DNA of 19,788 nt from an uncultured Bacilli bacterium (GCA_934162555.1 CAKPJE010000010.1:1-19788); one strand, 5' to 3'. Positions 1 to 7,770 are shown, numbered from the stretch's first letter. The notes: generated by a model not told the origin, from the letters alone. Made by a program: numbers and translations.

Positions 1-120
1 GGATCATTTAATGTAAATATTAATACAGTAGGTGGAGCAAGTGGAGCAGACTATAGTATTGAATTAATAGGGGATAGTTCTATAAAATATTATACTGATA
101 GTAACTATACTAATTTAATT
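1..120 (+). repeat. Shared N-terminal surface module, copy 1
   Basis: This stretch matches 10467-10586 with about five differences in 120 bases, in the same reading frame. Similarity falls off quickly after that. It encodes part of a Ser/Gly/Asn-rich exported module. The copy may extend left of the window. Confidence 0.9.
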
Positions 121-1227
121 AGCAATAACATATATAATGGTAGTATTAACAGTAACACTAGTGGTACTATAACAATCTATTATAAATCAAGTAGTAATAT
201 AAATGATGATATATATGTTAAAACTAAAGGTAGTATAATGGAAATTGCTATGATGAAGAATGGATATATTTTTAGTTCTAGTGCAAATGGTGGAACGGAG
301 TTTTGGAATAATACATATAAACCATATATAAGAACAGTTGAGTTTGGAAATGATTTAAGCAATTTACCAAGTAGTTGCACTGAAGAAAATTTATGCTGGG
401 ATATATCATATAGTGCATCTCAAAAGAAAAAGGTATATGGGTATCTAACCGATAGTGGTTATAAAGATAGCACTGATAATACAAAAACATTATACAATTT
501 GTATATAGTAAGCGAAGCACCAATATTTGCGCCAATTAATAGTGGATATATTTTTAAAGATTTTAAAAATTTAGTGCAAATTAATTTTGATAATAATTTT
601 GATACCTCAAAAGTAACTAGTATGTATTCTATGTTTTATAATTGTAAATCATTAAAAAAAATAGATTTAAGTAATTTTAATACATCGAATGTTAGGGGTG
701 TGGCTAGTATGTTTTATAATTGTTCATCTTTAATAGATTTGGATTTAAGCAGTTTTAACACTCAAAATGTAATAACATTGAATTTTATGTTTTATAGTTG
801 TTCAACATTAACAAGTTTAGACTTGAGTAGCTTTAATACTTCAAAAGTAACAGATATGCAAGGCATGTTTTCTGGTTGTTCATCCTTAACAAGTTTGAAT
901 CTAAGCAATTTTAATACATCAAAAGTAACAGATATGAGTATAGTGTTTGAATATTGTTCATCCTTAACAAGTTTAGACTTGAGTAGCTTTAATACTTCAA
1001 AAGTAACAAATATGTATGCTATGTTTCGAAGTTGTACGAAACTTACAACAACAATTAATATAACGAATGCAAATATTACAAATTATTCTTCTATGTTTTC
1101 TTATGCAGCAACAAAATCTAATTCTAAAATAACAGTAAACTATATTGCAGATGCAAGTTCTTTAGTTGATAGTATGATTGCAACTAAATCTTCTAATTCG
1201 AATGTAGTAAAAGGAATTCAAATATAA
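1..1227 (+). CDS. BspA-like (DUF285) leucine-rich-repeat surface protein, 5' end outside window
   Basis: The reading frame is open from base 1, so the gene starts left of the window; the ATG at 238 is internal. About 408 codons are visible. Residues 1 to about 60 form a Ser/Asn-rich module that matches the protein encoded at 10275 (see repeat entries). From base 598 there are six units of 26 residues (78 bp each, to about 1065) of the type FNTSKVTDM..MF..CSSLTSLDLSS. This is the DUF285/BspA repeat found in surface proteins of gut and oral bacteria, often linked to adhesion. The last unit is degenerate. The C-terminus ends in about 50 Ser/Asn/Thr-rich residues with no LPXTG motif or hydrophobic tail, so any anchoring would have to be N-terminal, which cannot be seen here. 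A strong hairpin follows the stop. The family call is secure; binding role and ligand are unknown. Confidence 0.88.
   Translation, partial: GSFNVNINTVGGASGADYSIELIGDSSIKYYTDSNYTNLISNNIYNGSINSNTSGTITIYYKSSSNINDDIYVKTKGSIMEIAMMKNGYIFSSSANGGTEFWNNTYKPYIRTVEFGNDLSNLPSSCTEENLCWDISYSASQKKKVYGYLTDSGYKDSTDNTKTLYNLYIVSEAPIFAPINSGYIFKDFKNLVQINFDNNFDTSKVTSMYSMFYNCKSLKKIDLSNFNTSNVRGVASMFYNCSSLIDLDLSSFNTQNVITLNFMFYSCSTLTSLDLSSFNTSKVTDMQGMFSGCSSLTSLNLSNFNTSKVTDMSIVFEYCSSLTSLDLSSFNTSKVTNMYAMFRSCTKLTTTINITNANITNYSSMFSYAATKSNSKITVNYIADASSLVDSMIATKSSNSNVVKGIQI
598..1065 (+). repeat. Six tandem 78-bp DUF285 coding repeats
   Basis: Units begin at 598, 676, 754, 832, 910 and 988, each opening with a Phe codon in the same frame. 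Units differ in conservation. The junction of units 3/4 (about 799-858) and that of units 5/6 (about 955-1014) are almost identical over 60 bases, while units 1-3 have drifted. This suggests recent duplication or conversion in the distal half. Confidence 0.9.
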
Positions 1228-1253
1228 AAGCAAGGAAACTAAACCTTGCTTTT
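1226..1253. terminator. Bidirectional terminator between surface protein gene and lexA
   Basis: The arms AAAAGCAAGG (1226-1235) and CCTTGCTTTT (1244-1253) form a perfect 10-bp stem around an 8-base loop. Both flanks are A/T tracts, so the hairpin can end transcription of both convergent genes. It overlaps the stop codon of the upstream gene. Confidence 0.85.
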
Positions 1254-1254
1254 A

Positions 1255-1773
1255 CTATATCTTCCTATATAACCCAATAACCTTACCAATAACATTTTTA
1301 ATATTCTTGCCATCAGATATCTTAATAATTACATCAGAATCATCCATATATACAACAATATCATTAATATCAAAACTCTTTTGTCTCTGAATAATTAAAA
1401 CATCATCTTTTAAAATATTTTTTGCAGATAAATCACTCTCCATAACATAAGCACAAAAATCTTTATTCTTAGGAACAAAAGAACAAGGAATCTCAAAAAA
1501 ATCATTCCTGTTCAATAAAGGAACCCTTATAACACTGTCATAACCACTAACATATTCATTATCAACAAGCAATTCAATCGCACGATTCCTCTTAGTATCC
1601 CTTTTAATAACATTTTTTTCAAGCAACTTATTCAAATGAACCTGAACAGTAGCAGGAGAAGAAATACCCTTAATATTGCAAATTTCTCTAACAGTAGGAG
1701 GGTATCCATGAGAAGCAATAAACCTCTTAATACAATCAAGTATCTCACTTTGTTTTTCCGTTAATTTTACCAT
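1255..1773 (-). CDS. lexA: LexA-family repressor, short form lacking cleavage-site segment and catalytic Ser
   Basis: This 172-aa protein begins with the LexA winged helix-turn-helix: residues 1-70 with KQSEILDCIK, GYPPTVREI, ATVQVHLNKL and RNRAIEL, close to Bacillus LexA. Residues 80-172 fit the S24-type C-terminal fold (IRVPLLNR, NILKDDVLII, NDIVVY, VIGKVIGLYRK). LexA is usually about 200 aa. By hand alignment, the roughly 13-residue stretch with the Ala-Gly cleavage bond is missing between RVPLLNRN and DFFEIP. The GDSM motif around the catalytic Ser reads ESDL (112-115), putting Asp114 at the Ser position, although Ser113 is next to it. The dyad Lys appears kept as Lys151. The start has a good upstream site (GAGAAAGG). 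DNA binding is well supported; self-cleavage in the SOS response is doubtful. A phage-type or other S24 regulator is the alternative. Confidence 0.85.
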   Translation of the reverse strand: MVKLTEKQSEILDCIKRFIASHGYPPTVREICNIKGISSPATVQVHLNKLLEKNVIKRDTKRNRAIELLVDNEYVSGYDSVIRVPLLNRNDFFEIPCSFVPKNKDFCAYVMESDLSAKNILKDDVLIIQRQKSFDINDIVVYMDDSDVIIKISDGKNIKNVIGKVIGLYRKI

Positions 1774-1793
1774 ATAATCGCCTTTCTCTGCAT

Positions 1794-1822
1794 ATTATAA
1801 CACATCCATTACATTCAAACAA
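1794..1822 (-). promoter_or_regulatory. Promoter of lexA
   Basis: On the minus strand, TTGTTT (1817-1822) and TATAAT (1794-1799) are 17 bases apart, about 20 bases upstream of the lexA start. The -10 is perfect and the -35 is a 4/6 match. Confidence 0.75.
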
Positions 1823-1828
1823 ATGTTT
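1817..1828. promoter_or_regulatory. Candidate LexA operator overlapping the lexA -35
   Basis: AAACAAATGTTT is a dyad with 5-bp half-sites (AAACA/TGTTT) around two central bases. It resembles the Gram-positive LexA box GAAC-N4-GTTC, with the outermost G/C changed to A/T. It covers the -35 hexamer of lexA and lies about 80 bases upstream of the divergent transketolase-like gene. Autoregulation is inferred from position and similarity. Confidence 0.5.
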
Positions 1829-1910
1829 TGTACTCAAAAACTGTAAAATATGTAAAATACATCTTTTTTTTATCAAAAATATTTGGTAAAATGTAATAGA
1901 GGTAATATAT

Positions 1911-3905
1911 ATGGACAAAGAAATAATTGCAAATATTAAAAGCTTAGCAATAGATATGATATCAGAAGCAGGAAATGGGTATCCAGGTATCTCACTAGGA
2001 GCAGCACCCATTTTATATACATTATACAGTAAACACATGAACATAAGTACAAGCGACACAAAATGGCTAAACAGAGACAAATTCGTAATGTCAGCAGGAT
2101 GTGGATCAGCTTTACTATATGCAACACTATTTTATGCTGGCTATGATTTATTAATAGATGACTTAAAAAAATATAGAAAACTAGACTCTAAAACACCAGG
2201 TTTTCCTGAATACGGTAGAACAGATGGAGTAGATGCAAGTACAGGAATGCCAGGAAGTGGATTTGGAACTGCAGTAGGAATGGCGTTAGCTGAAAAAATC
2301 CTTGAAACAAAATACATCATCCCATCATCAACAAGAATTGAAAGAGACAGATCTTTAATAAACTATAAAGTATATGCCCTTTGTACAGAAACAGATATGA
2401 TGGAAGGAATAACAAACGAAGCAGCAAGCCTAGCAGGAAATTTAAACCTAGACAACCTAATAGTACTATATGATTCAAACAACATAACAATAGATGGCGA
2501 TACATCAATTACATTCACAGAAAAAGTTTTAGACAAATTCAAAGCCTTAGGATGGTATACAGATTCCGTAAAAAACGGTAACGATCTTTCTTTAATAGAT
2601 AAAGCAATTGACAAAGCAAAAAGCTCAGGCATGCCAGCTATAATAGAAATAAAAACAGTCCTAGGAGATGGATCATTACTAGCAGGATCTAAAGAAATAT
2701 ATAATAAACCATTAGAAAATAAAGACATAGAACAACTAAAACAAAAACTAGAATTACCACAAGAAAAATTTTATGTAAACGATGAAGCAGTAAAAGACTT
2801 CAGAAAACGTTTATTAGATAGAAGCAGTTACAAATATGAAGAATGGTCACATAACTATAAACTATATGTAGATGAAGTATTAAAAGGCGATAGAAGAAGA
2901 ATTGACTATCTATTCAAAAATGAAGTAAATGTAGATTTATTAAGACTATATTGGGACTTAGATATAAACAGTAAAGTTGAACTAAGAATAAGTAACCAAA
3001 TGGTTATCGATAAAATATCATCAGTATTAACTAACTTCATAGGAGGAAGTGCCGATTTAGCAAGTGAAACATACACAAAAATAGGTAAAAGTATAGCTGT
3101 AACAGATGGAAGATATAACGGAAAAAATATATGTTTTGGAAACAGAGAAAATGCAATGGGAGCAATACTAAACGGACTTGCTCTTAGTGGATTTAGACCA
3201 TTTGGATCAACATATCTAGCACTAAGTGATTATGTAAAACCACAAATAAGGCAGTCAGCTTTAATGCATTTGCCAGTAACATATATCTTTACACATGATA
3301 GTATCACATCAAATGGAGAAGGACCAATGTATCAACCAGTCGAACAATTAGCAACCCTAAGATCAATACCAAACTTAAACGTTTTTAGACCAGCTGATGT
3401 AAAAGAACTAATTGGATGTTGGAACATAATACTAAATACGAACGATGCTCCAAGTGCTCTAATAGTAAGTAAAAACCCTACAGCTATAATACCATCATCA
3501 GATGCCGGAATGTGCGGAAGAGGAGCATATATAGTAAGAAGAGAAGAAAAATTGCACGGCATTATAATCGCAACCGGATCAGATGTGCATATGGCTCTAG
3601 TTCTAGCAAACGACTTATACAACAAATATAAACTAGACCTAAGAGTTGTAAGTATGCCATGCATGGAAATATATAACATGCAACCACAAAAATATAAAGA
3701 TTTGTTAATACCAAAAGGCTATAGAGTATTTGTTTTAGAATCAGGATCAAGCTTTGGATGGCATCAATTCGTATACGACGACAGTTACCTATTAACAATA
3801 GATGAATTCGGAACAAGTGCTTCAAAAGGAGACATAGAAAAGTATGTAAAATACGATTTTATGACCCTAAGAGAACGAATTTTAGATAAATTTACGAAAA
3901 AATGA
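1911..3905 (+). CDS. Transketolase homologue with substituted active site (predicted pseudoenzyme)
   Basis: This 664-aa protein has the full transketolase layout: TPP-binding domain (about 1-280), pyrimidine domain with GGSADL (378-383) and THDS (461-464), and C-terminal domain (about 525-664). Aligned by eye to E. coli TktA, key residues differ. The pocket histidines of SGHPG, NGHGS, TPGHPE, SHGAP and GPTHQP are Tyr24, Cys64, Phe98, Tyr264 and Tyr474. The diphosphate/Mg motif GDG is Thr-Glu-Thr (159-161). The Asp of EDGPTHQP is Glu470, and the Arg of LSRQN is Lys521. Glu413, which activates the cofactor in the family, is kept, as is His462. The frame is intact and the fold motifs are strong, so this looks like a maintained protein rather than a decayed gene. 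Normal ketol transfer is unlikely. AGAGGT lies 7 bases before the ATG. It is divergent from lexA, with no clear promoter of its own. The family is certain; the function is unknown. Confidence 0.88.
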   Translation: MDKEIIANIKSLAIDMISEAGNGYPGISLGAAPILYTLYSKHMNISTSDTKWLNRDKFVMSAGCGSALLYATLFYAGYDLLIDDLKKYRKLDSKTPGFPEYGRTDGVDASTGMPGSGFGTAVGMALAEKILETKYIIPSSTRIERDRSLINYKVYALCTETDMMEGITNEAASLAGNLNLDNLIVLYDSNNITIDGDTSITFTEKVLDKFKALGWYTDSVKNGNDLSLIDKAIDKAKSSGMPAIIEIKTVLGDGSLLAGSKEIYNKPLENKDIEQLKQKLELPQEKFYVNDEAVKDFRKRLLDRSSYKYEEWSHNYKLYVDEVLKGDRRRIDYLFKNEVNVDLLRLYWDLDINSKVELRISNQMVIDKISSVLTNFIGGSADLASETYTKIGKSIAVTDGRYNGKNICFGNRENAMGAILNGLALSGFRPFGSTYLALSDYVKPQIRQSALMHLPVTYIFTHDSITSNGEGPMYQPVEQLATLRSIPNLNVFRPADVKELIGCWNIILNTNDAPSALIVSKNPTAIIPSSDAGMCGRGAYIVRREEKLHGIIIATGSDVHMALVLANDLYNKYKLDLRVVSMPCMEIYNMQPQKYKDLLIPKGYRVFVLESGSSFGWHQFVYDDSYLLTIDEFGTSASKGDIEKYVKYDFMTLRERILDKFTKK

Positions 3906-3936
3906 AAAAATTTTCATTTTTTTTCATGAAAAAAAA
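3901..3936 (+). terminator. AT-only inverted repeats after the transketolase-like gene
   Basis: Two adjoining palindromes, AATGAAAAAATTTTCATT (3901-3918) and an A/T-tract palindrome centred on CATG (3917-3936), overlap the stop and run toward dnaG. They could form weak terminator hairpins, but with almost no G/C pairs the call is tentative. Confidence 0.35.
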
Positions 3937-3988
3937 GGTTTTTTTAAATTTTTGTCGTATAGTATATATAGAGGGAGTTTGATTTATT

Positions 3989-5704
3989 ATGTTTTCAAGT
4001 ACTGAATTACAAGAAATAAGAAACAGTGTTGATATAGTAGATGTTGTTTCTTCATACTTAAATTTAACCGCACACGGAAAAAATTATTTTGGTGTTTGCC
4101 CATTTCATGATGACCATTCACCCAGTATGTGTGTATCAAAAGAAAAACAAATCTATACATGCTTTGTATGTGGAGCAACTGGAAACGTTTTTCAATTCAT
4201 AAAAGAATATGAAAACATAAGTTTTGCCGAAGCAGTAAAAAAAGTCGCAACCATAGGTGGTATCGAAGTAAAAATAGATGAAATGAAGCCACTAAAAAAA
4301 GAAAGTGTCTTATATGATATCTATAATTTAACAAATAAATTATACCAATTAAATCTAAATACAACCAAAGGTATATCTGCCAAAGAATACCTAAAAAATA
4401 GAGGAATAAATGATGAAACCATAAAAGAATTTGGAATAGGTTTATCACTAATAAAAGGTAATATCTATGAAGCCTTAATAAAAAAAGGATTTGATAATAA
4501 GGATATATTAAAAAGTGGACTAGCTACTGAAAACGGTTATGACCTATATAGAAATAGAATAATGTTTCCCCTATGGGATTTAAATGGCAAAGTAGTAGGT
4601 TTTAGTGGAAGAATATTTAATGGTGAAGATGCACCAAAATATATAAATAGTAGAGAAACAGAAATATTTAAAAAAGGTGAATTATTATACAATTATCATA
4701 GAGCCAGAAATGAATGTCGAAGAAAAAATGAAGTAATTATTATGGAAGGATTTATGGATGTAATAAGTGCCTATACCCATGGTATAACCAATGTTGTTGC
4801 CGCAATGGGAACAGCAATAACAAGCTCTAATGCACATCTAATAAGTCGTATGGCCAAAAATATTATTTTATGTTTTGATGGCGATGATGCCGGAATAATG
4901 GCAGCAAATGCCTGCACAAATGAATTATTAAAATTAGATGTATTCCCAAGTATAGTAGTACTAGATAAAACAAAAGGAAAAGATCCTGATGAATACATAA
5001 AAAATAATGGAGTAGAAGCATTTAAAGAAAAATTAAGTCATCCTTTAAGTGTTATGGAATTTAAAGAATTCTATAACAAAAGAGGAATTGATATGGGAGA
5101 TAGTACATCTAAAACAGAGTATGTAAAAAAAATGATAATTGAAATAGACAATATAAAAGATCCTGTATTAAGAGAAGTAACAATAAGTAAATTATCTGAT
5201 GAAACAAACCTAGGAGTAGACTTTCTTAAATCACAACTAAAAACAGAAGCTAAAGAAGAAAAACAAATTGAAGAAAAAAAAGAAGTAAATTTACAAAAGT
5301 ATGAAAAAGCTGAAATTGACCTAATATACTATATGTTAAAAGACAGTAAAGTAATATTACAATATGAAGTAAAAAAAATCTATTTACCAACCGAAAAATA
5401 TAGATTTTTAGTTAGACAGATTTGTGCCTTTTATCAAAAATATGGTAATATAGATGTTGCTGATTTTCTAACCTTTATTGAAGAAGACAAAGAAATGATA
5501 AAAGTGTTAGGTGAAATAACATCCCGTGATTTAAAAGAAACATATTCAAAAGAAGAAATAGAAGACTACATAAGATGTATTGATGAATATAATAGAAATT
5601 TAGAAATAAATAATTTAAAACAAAAAATGAAAGAATCAATTGATTATGCAGAAAAAATTGAACTTGCTAAAAAAATAGCATTTTTAAACGGTAAAGGAGA
5701 GTAA
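3989..5704 (+). CDS. dnaG: DNA primase
   Basis: DnaG makes the RNA primers for DNA replication. The 571-aa length is normal for Firmicutes. The N-terminal zinc-binding domain shows Cys37-x2-His40 and Cys58-x2-Cys61. The central TOPRIM core carries Glu253 in IIMEGFMDV and the metal-binding DGDD at 297-300 (CFDGDDAG). The GRIF and KYINS motifs (about 207-221) are typical of the RNA polymerase domain. Residues after about 430 are charged and helical, matching the helicase-binding C-terminal domain. GAGGGA precedes the ATG. It lies just upstream of rpoD with a 2-base gap, the classical macromolecular synthesis arrangement of Firmicutes, minus rpsU. Nothing unusual is seen in the catalytic residues. 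Confidence 0.97.
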   Translation: MFSSTELQEIRNSVDIVDVVSSYLNLTAHGKNYFGVCPFHDDHSPSMCVSKEKQIYTCFVCGATGNVFQFIKEYENISFAEAVKKVATIGGIEVKIDEMKPLKKESVLYDIYNLTNKLYQLNLNTTKGISAKEYLKNRGINDETIKEFGIGLSLIKGNIYEALIKKGFDNKDILKSGLATENGYDLYRNRIMFPLWDLNGKVVGFSGRIFNGEDAPKYINSRETEIFKKGELLYNYHRARNECRRKNEVIIMEGFMDVISAYTHGITNVVAAMGTAITSSNAHLISRMAKNIILCFDGDDAGIMAANACTNELLKLDVFPSIVVLDKTKGKDPDEYIKNNGVEAFKEKLSHPLSVMEFKEFYNKRGIDMGDSTSKTEYVKKMIIEIDNIKDPVLREVTISKLSDETNLGVDFLKSQLKTEAKEEKQIEEKKEVNLQKYEKAEIDLIYYMLKDSKVILQYEVKKIYLPTEKYRFLVRQICAFYQKYGNIDVADFLTFIEEDKEMIKVLGEITSRDLKETYSKEEIEDYIRCIDEYNRNLEINNLKQKMKESIDYAEKIELAKKIAFLNGKGE

Positions 5705-5706
5705 TT

Positions 5707-6789
5707 ATGAATGAAATAAAAACATTTGAAGAAAGAAAAGAAGAACTAGTAAAAAAAGGAAAAGTAAAAGGATTTATAACCTATGAAGAACTAGCAAATT
5801 CCTTAAAAGGGTTAGAACTAGATAGTGATGCTCTAGATGATTTATATAATACTTTTAATCTAAACAATATAGCAGTTATATCTGAAGAAGAAGATGATAC
5901 ATCAACAGATTCAGTAGATAAATTATTACTAGATGATAATGCAATAACAAAAAATTTAACAATTGATGATCCAGTTAGAATGTATTTAAAAGAAATTGGT
6001 CAAATAAAACTACTTTCTTTAGATGAAGAATTAAAACTTGCAGATCGTATTATGGAAGGCGATGAAGAAGCCAAAAGAACTCTTGCTGAATCAAATTTAA
6101 GACTTGTTGTAAGTATAGCAAAAAGATATGTTGGTAGAGGGATGTTATTTTTGGACTTAATCCAAGAAGGGAATATCGGTTTAATGAAAGCAGTTGAGAA
6201 ATTTGATGTATCCAAAGGTTATAAATTTTCAACATATGCAACATGGTGGATTAGACAAGCTATAACAAGAGCAATTGCTGATCAAGCAAGAACAATAAGA
6301 GTACCAGTTCATATGGTAGAAACAATTAATAAATTAGCACGTATTCATAGACAATTAACGCTAGAATTAAATAGGGAACCATCAGAAGAAGAATTATCTA
6401 AAAAAATGAATTTACCAGTTGAAAGAATAAGAGAAATTTTAAAGATTAGTCAAGAACCGGTAAGTTTAGAAACACCAATTGGCGAAGAGGATGATTCACA
6501 TTTAGGCGATTTTATTAAAGATGAACATAATATGAGTCCTGAAGATTATGCGACAAATGAATTATTAAAACAAGAAATATCAGAAGTTTTATTAACGCTA
6601 ACAGAAAGAGAAGAAAAGGTTATTAAATTAAGATTTGGTCTAGAAGATGGCAAAAGTAGAACTCTTGAAGAAGTTGGTCAAATGTTTGGTGTAACAAGGG
6701 AAAGAATTAGACAAATAGAAGCTAAAGCATTAAGAAAATTAAGACATCCTTCAAGATCAAGAAAATTAAAGGATTACATGACAGACTAA
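5707..6789 (+). CDS. rpoD: Primary RNA polymerase sigma factor (RpoD/SigA)
   Basis: This 360-aa group 1 sigma-70 factor directs RNA polymerase to housekeeping promoters. A short, acidic region 1.1-like N-terminus covers about 1-80. Region 1.2 starts at DDPVRMYLKEIG (87-98). Region 2 includes RLVVSIAKRYVGRG, LIQEGNIGLMKAVEKFD and the -10-reading helix YKFSTYATWWIRQAITRAI (172-190). Region 3 has RIHRQL and EPSEEELSKKM. Region 4 ends with LEEVGQMFGVTRERIRQIEAK, the helix-turn-helix for the -35, and KLRHPSRS. AAAGGAGA sits 6 bases before the ATG, inside the end of dnaG. It is clearly co-transcribed with dnaG, and its stop overlaps the next start (TAATG). The many TTGNNN/TATAAT-like promoters in this window fit its specificity. 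Confidence 0.98.
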   Translation: MNEIKTFEERKEELVKKGKVKGFITYEELANSLKGLELDSDALDDLYNTFNLNNIAVISEEEDDTSTDSVDKLLLDDNAITKNLTIDDPVRMYLKEIGQIKLLSLDEELKLADRIMEGDEEAKRTLAESNLRLVVSIAKRYVGRGMLFLDLIQEGNIGLMKAVEKFDVSKGYKFSTYATWWIRQAITRAIADQARTIRVPVHMVETINKLARIHRQLTLELNREPSEEELSKKMNLPVERIREILKISQEPVSLETPIGEEDDSHLGDFIKDEHNMSPEDYATNELLKQEISEVLLTLTEREEKVIKLRFGLEDGKSRTLEEVGQMFGVTRERIRQIEAKALRKLRHPSRSRKLKDYMTD

Positions 6790-7409
6790 TGCTTTCAAAA
6801 AGATTATTAAAAGTAGCATCTCTCGTAGATACAAAAGAAATAATTGATATAGGTTGTGATCATGCCTTATTAGATATTTATTTGACAAATAAAAACTATA
6901 AATGTACAGCAATTGATAATAAGGAAACGGTATTAAATACTACATATAGTAATATAAAAGAGAGTAATTTATTGGGTAAAATAAATATTGTTTGTAGTAA
7001 TGGTTTAGATAATTATAAAGTAAAAGGTATAGAAACTGTTATAATAGCAGGTATGGGAACAAATACTATTCTAGAAATATTAAAAAATAAAGAATTTGAT
7101 AAAATTAATACTTTGATTATACAAAGTAATAATGATTTATATAAGTTAAGAAAAGAAGTATGTAAAAAATACTATATTGATAAAGAAGAAGTTATATTTG
7201 ATAAAAAATACTATAATATTATCAGATTTAAAAAAGGTAAAAAAAGATATACTTGTTTTGATTACTATTTTGGGTTATATATGGATAATGACTATAAAAA
7301 ATATTTATATAATAAATTGTATAAAACTTATAAGAATATTCCTTTAAAGAAAATAATAAAAAAAATTAAGTATAAAATTCTATTGATAAAATTAAAAGGA
7401 ACTAGATAG
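6789..7409 (+). CDS. trmK: tRNA (adenine22-N1)-methyltransferase TrmK
   Basis: TrmK methylates N1 of A22 in the D-loop of certain bacterial tRNAs using S-adenosylmethionine. This 206-aa copy is close to family length (about 230). The Rossmann motif I reads IIDIGCDHALLDIYL (18-32), the signature start of the family. AIDNKE (41-46) follows at the motif II position, and IAGMGTNTI (86-94) matches the family's GMGG loop. The C-terminal half is very Lys/Tyr-rich and probably forms the helical, RNA-contacting part. Its ATG shares one base with the rpoD stop (TAATG) and lacks a clear Shine-Dalgarno, so translation is probably coupled. In B. subtilis the equivalent gene (yqfN) also lies downstream of sigA. 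The family call is firm. Confidence 0.93.
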   Translation: MLSKRLLKVASLVDTKEIIDIGCDHALLDIYLTNKNYKCTAIDNKETVLNTTYSNIKESNLLGKINIVCSNGLDNYKVKGIETVIIAGMGTNTILEILKNKEFDKINTLIIQSNNDLYKLRKEVCKKYYIDKEEVIFDKKYYNIIRFKKGKKRYTCFDYYFGLYMDNDYKKYLYNKLYKTYKNIPLKKIIKKIKYKILLIKLKGTR

Positions 7410-7424
7410 AAAGTTCCTTTTTTT
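7394..7424 (+). terminator. Terminator of the dnaG-rpoD-trmK operon
   Basis: AAAAGGAACT (7394-7403) pairs perfectly with AGTTCCTTTT (7412-7421) around an 8-base loop, followed by a T run to 7424. It overlaps the end of trmK and may also act on the convergent gene. Confidence 0.9.
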
Positions 7425-7770
7425 AAACAAAAAATGTGGGTCCATTTATTTCTTCTTTTTTTACATTTTTTACCTCTGAGACTTCTTCTTTATTAGAACT
7501 AATAGTCTTTGTTTTTTCTTCACTAACAGAATCTGTTTTCCTATTTACAGTACTTACAGAATCTGTTTTTCTAAACTCATTCATTACTCTAAACATTGTT
7601 TTTGCATTTTTAAATACTGGTGAAACCTGCTTAATTAACGGAATTGCTTGATTAGCTAAATTTAAAGCCTTTTGAGTTCCTGATAAAATAGAACCAAAAT
7701 TGAATCCTTTAAATATACCAAATAAAGAGGGTCTAGTAGGCATGACCGGAATATATGGATAGTAGTTCAT
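7423..7770 (-). CDS. YqfQ-like protein (VrrA-type), small basic protein
   Basis: This 115-aa protein starts with a Pro/Tyr-rich head (MNYYPYIPVMPTRPSLFG). A Gly/Phe segment follows, then a helical stretch: GTQKALNLANQAIPLIKQ, then a Pro, and KNAKTMFRVMNEFRK (about 55-69). That pattern fits the YqfQ-like family of Bacilli, as does the position next to trmK; in B. subtilis yqfQ lies a few genes downstream of sigA and yqfN. The last 45 residues are charged and low-complexity and contain a duplicated KTDSVS segment ten residues apart. An AAAGGAG site precedes the ATG. It is convergent to trmK. The biochemical role of the family is not known to me; the call rests on pattern and synteny. Confidence 0.65.
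   Translation of the reverse strand: MNYYPYIPVMPTRPSLFGIFKGFNFGSILSGTQKALNLANQAIPLIKQVSPVFKNAKTMFRVMNEFRKTDSVSTVNRKTDSVSEEKTKTISSNKEEVSEVKNVKKEEINGPTFFV
7526..7569 (-). repeat. Two 14-bp direct repeats, 30-bp period, in the yqfQ-like gene
   Basis: ACAGAATCTGTTTT occurs at 7526-7539 and 7556-7569. It gives the repeated KTDSVS residues of the protein tail. Each copy also holds the short palindrome ACAGAATCTGT. Confidence 0.85.

Noticed and set aside
238..240. ATG at 238 as the start of the left-edge surface protein
   Set aside because: The same frame is open back to base 1 and encodes the module shared with the gene at 10275, so the ATG is internal.
598..1065. CRISPR-like or satellite array
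   Set aside because: The 78-bp units are coding, in frame and degenerate at the protein level, with no spacers.
1831..1910. Promoter for the transketolase-like gene
   Set aside because: Several TAAAAT-like -10 candidates exist (1844, 1853, 1887) but none has a convincing -35 at proper spacing, so no single site was called.
1745..2080. Minus-strand 111-aa frame between lexA and the transketolase-like gene
   Set aside because: It overlaps the transketolase-like start in antisense, crosses the lexA promoter and operator, and shows no recognisable domain or ribosome site.
1911..3905. TGA read as Trp (Mycoplasma-type code)
   Set aside because: TGA ends this gene and others, and conserved Trp positions (for example in RpoD and the acyl-CoA synthetase) use TGG.
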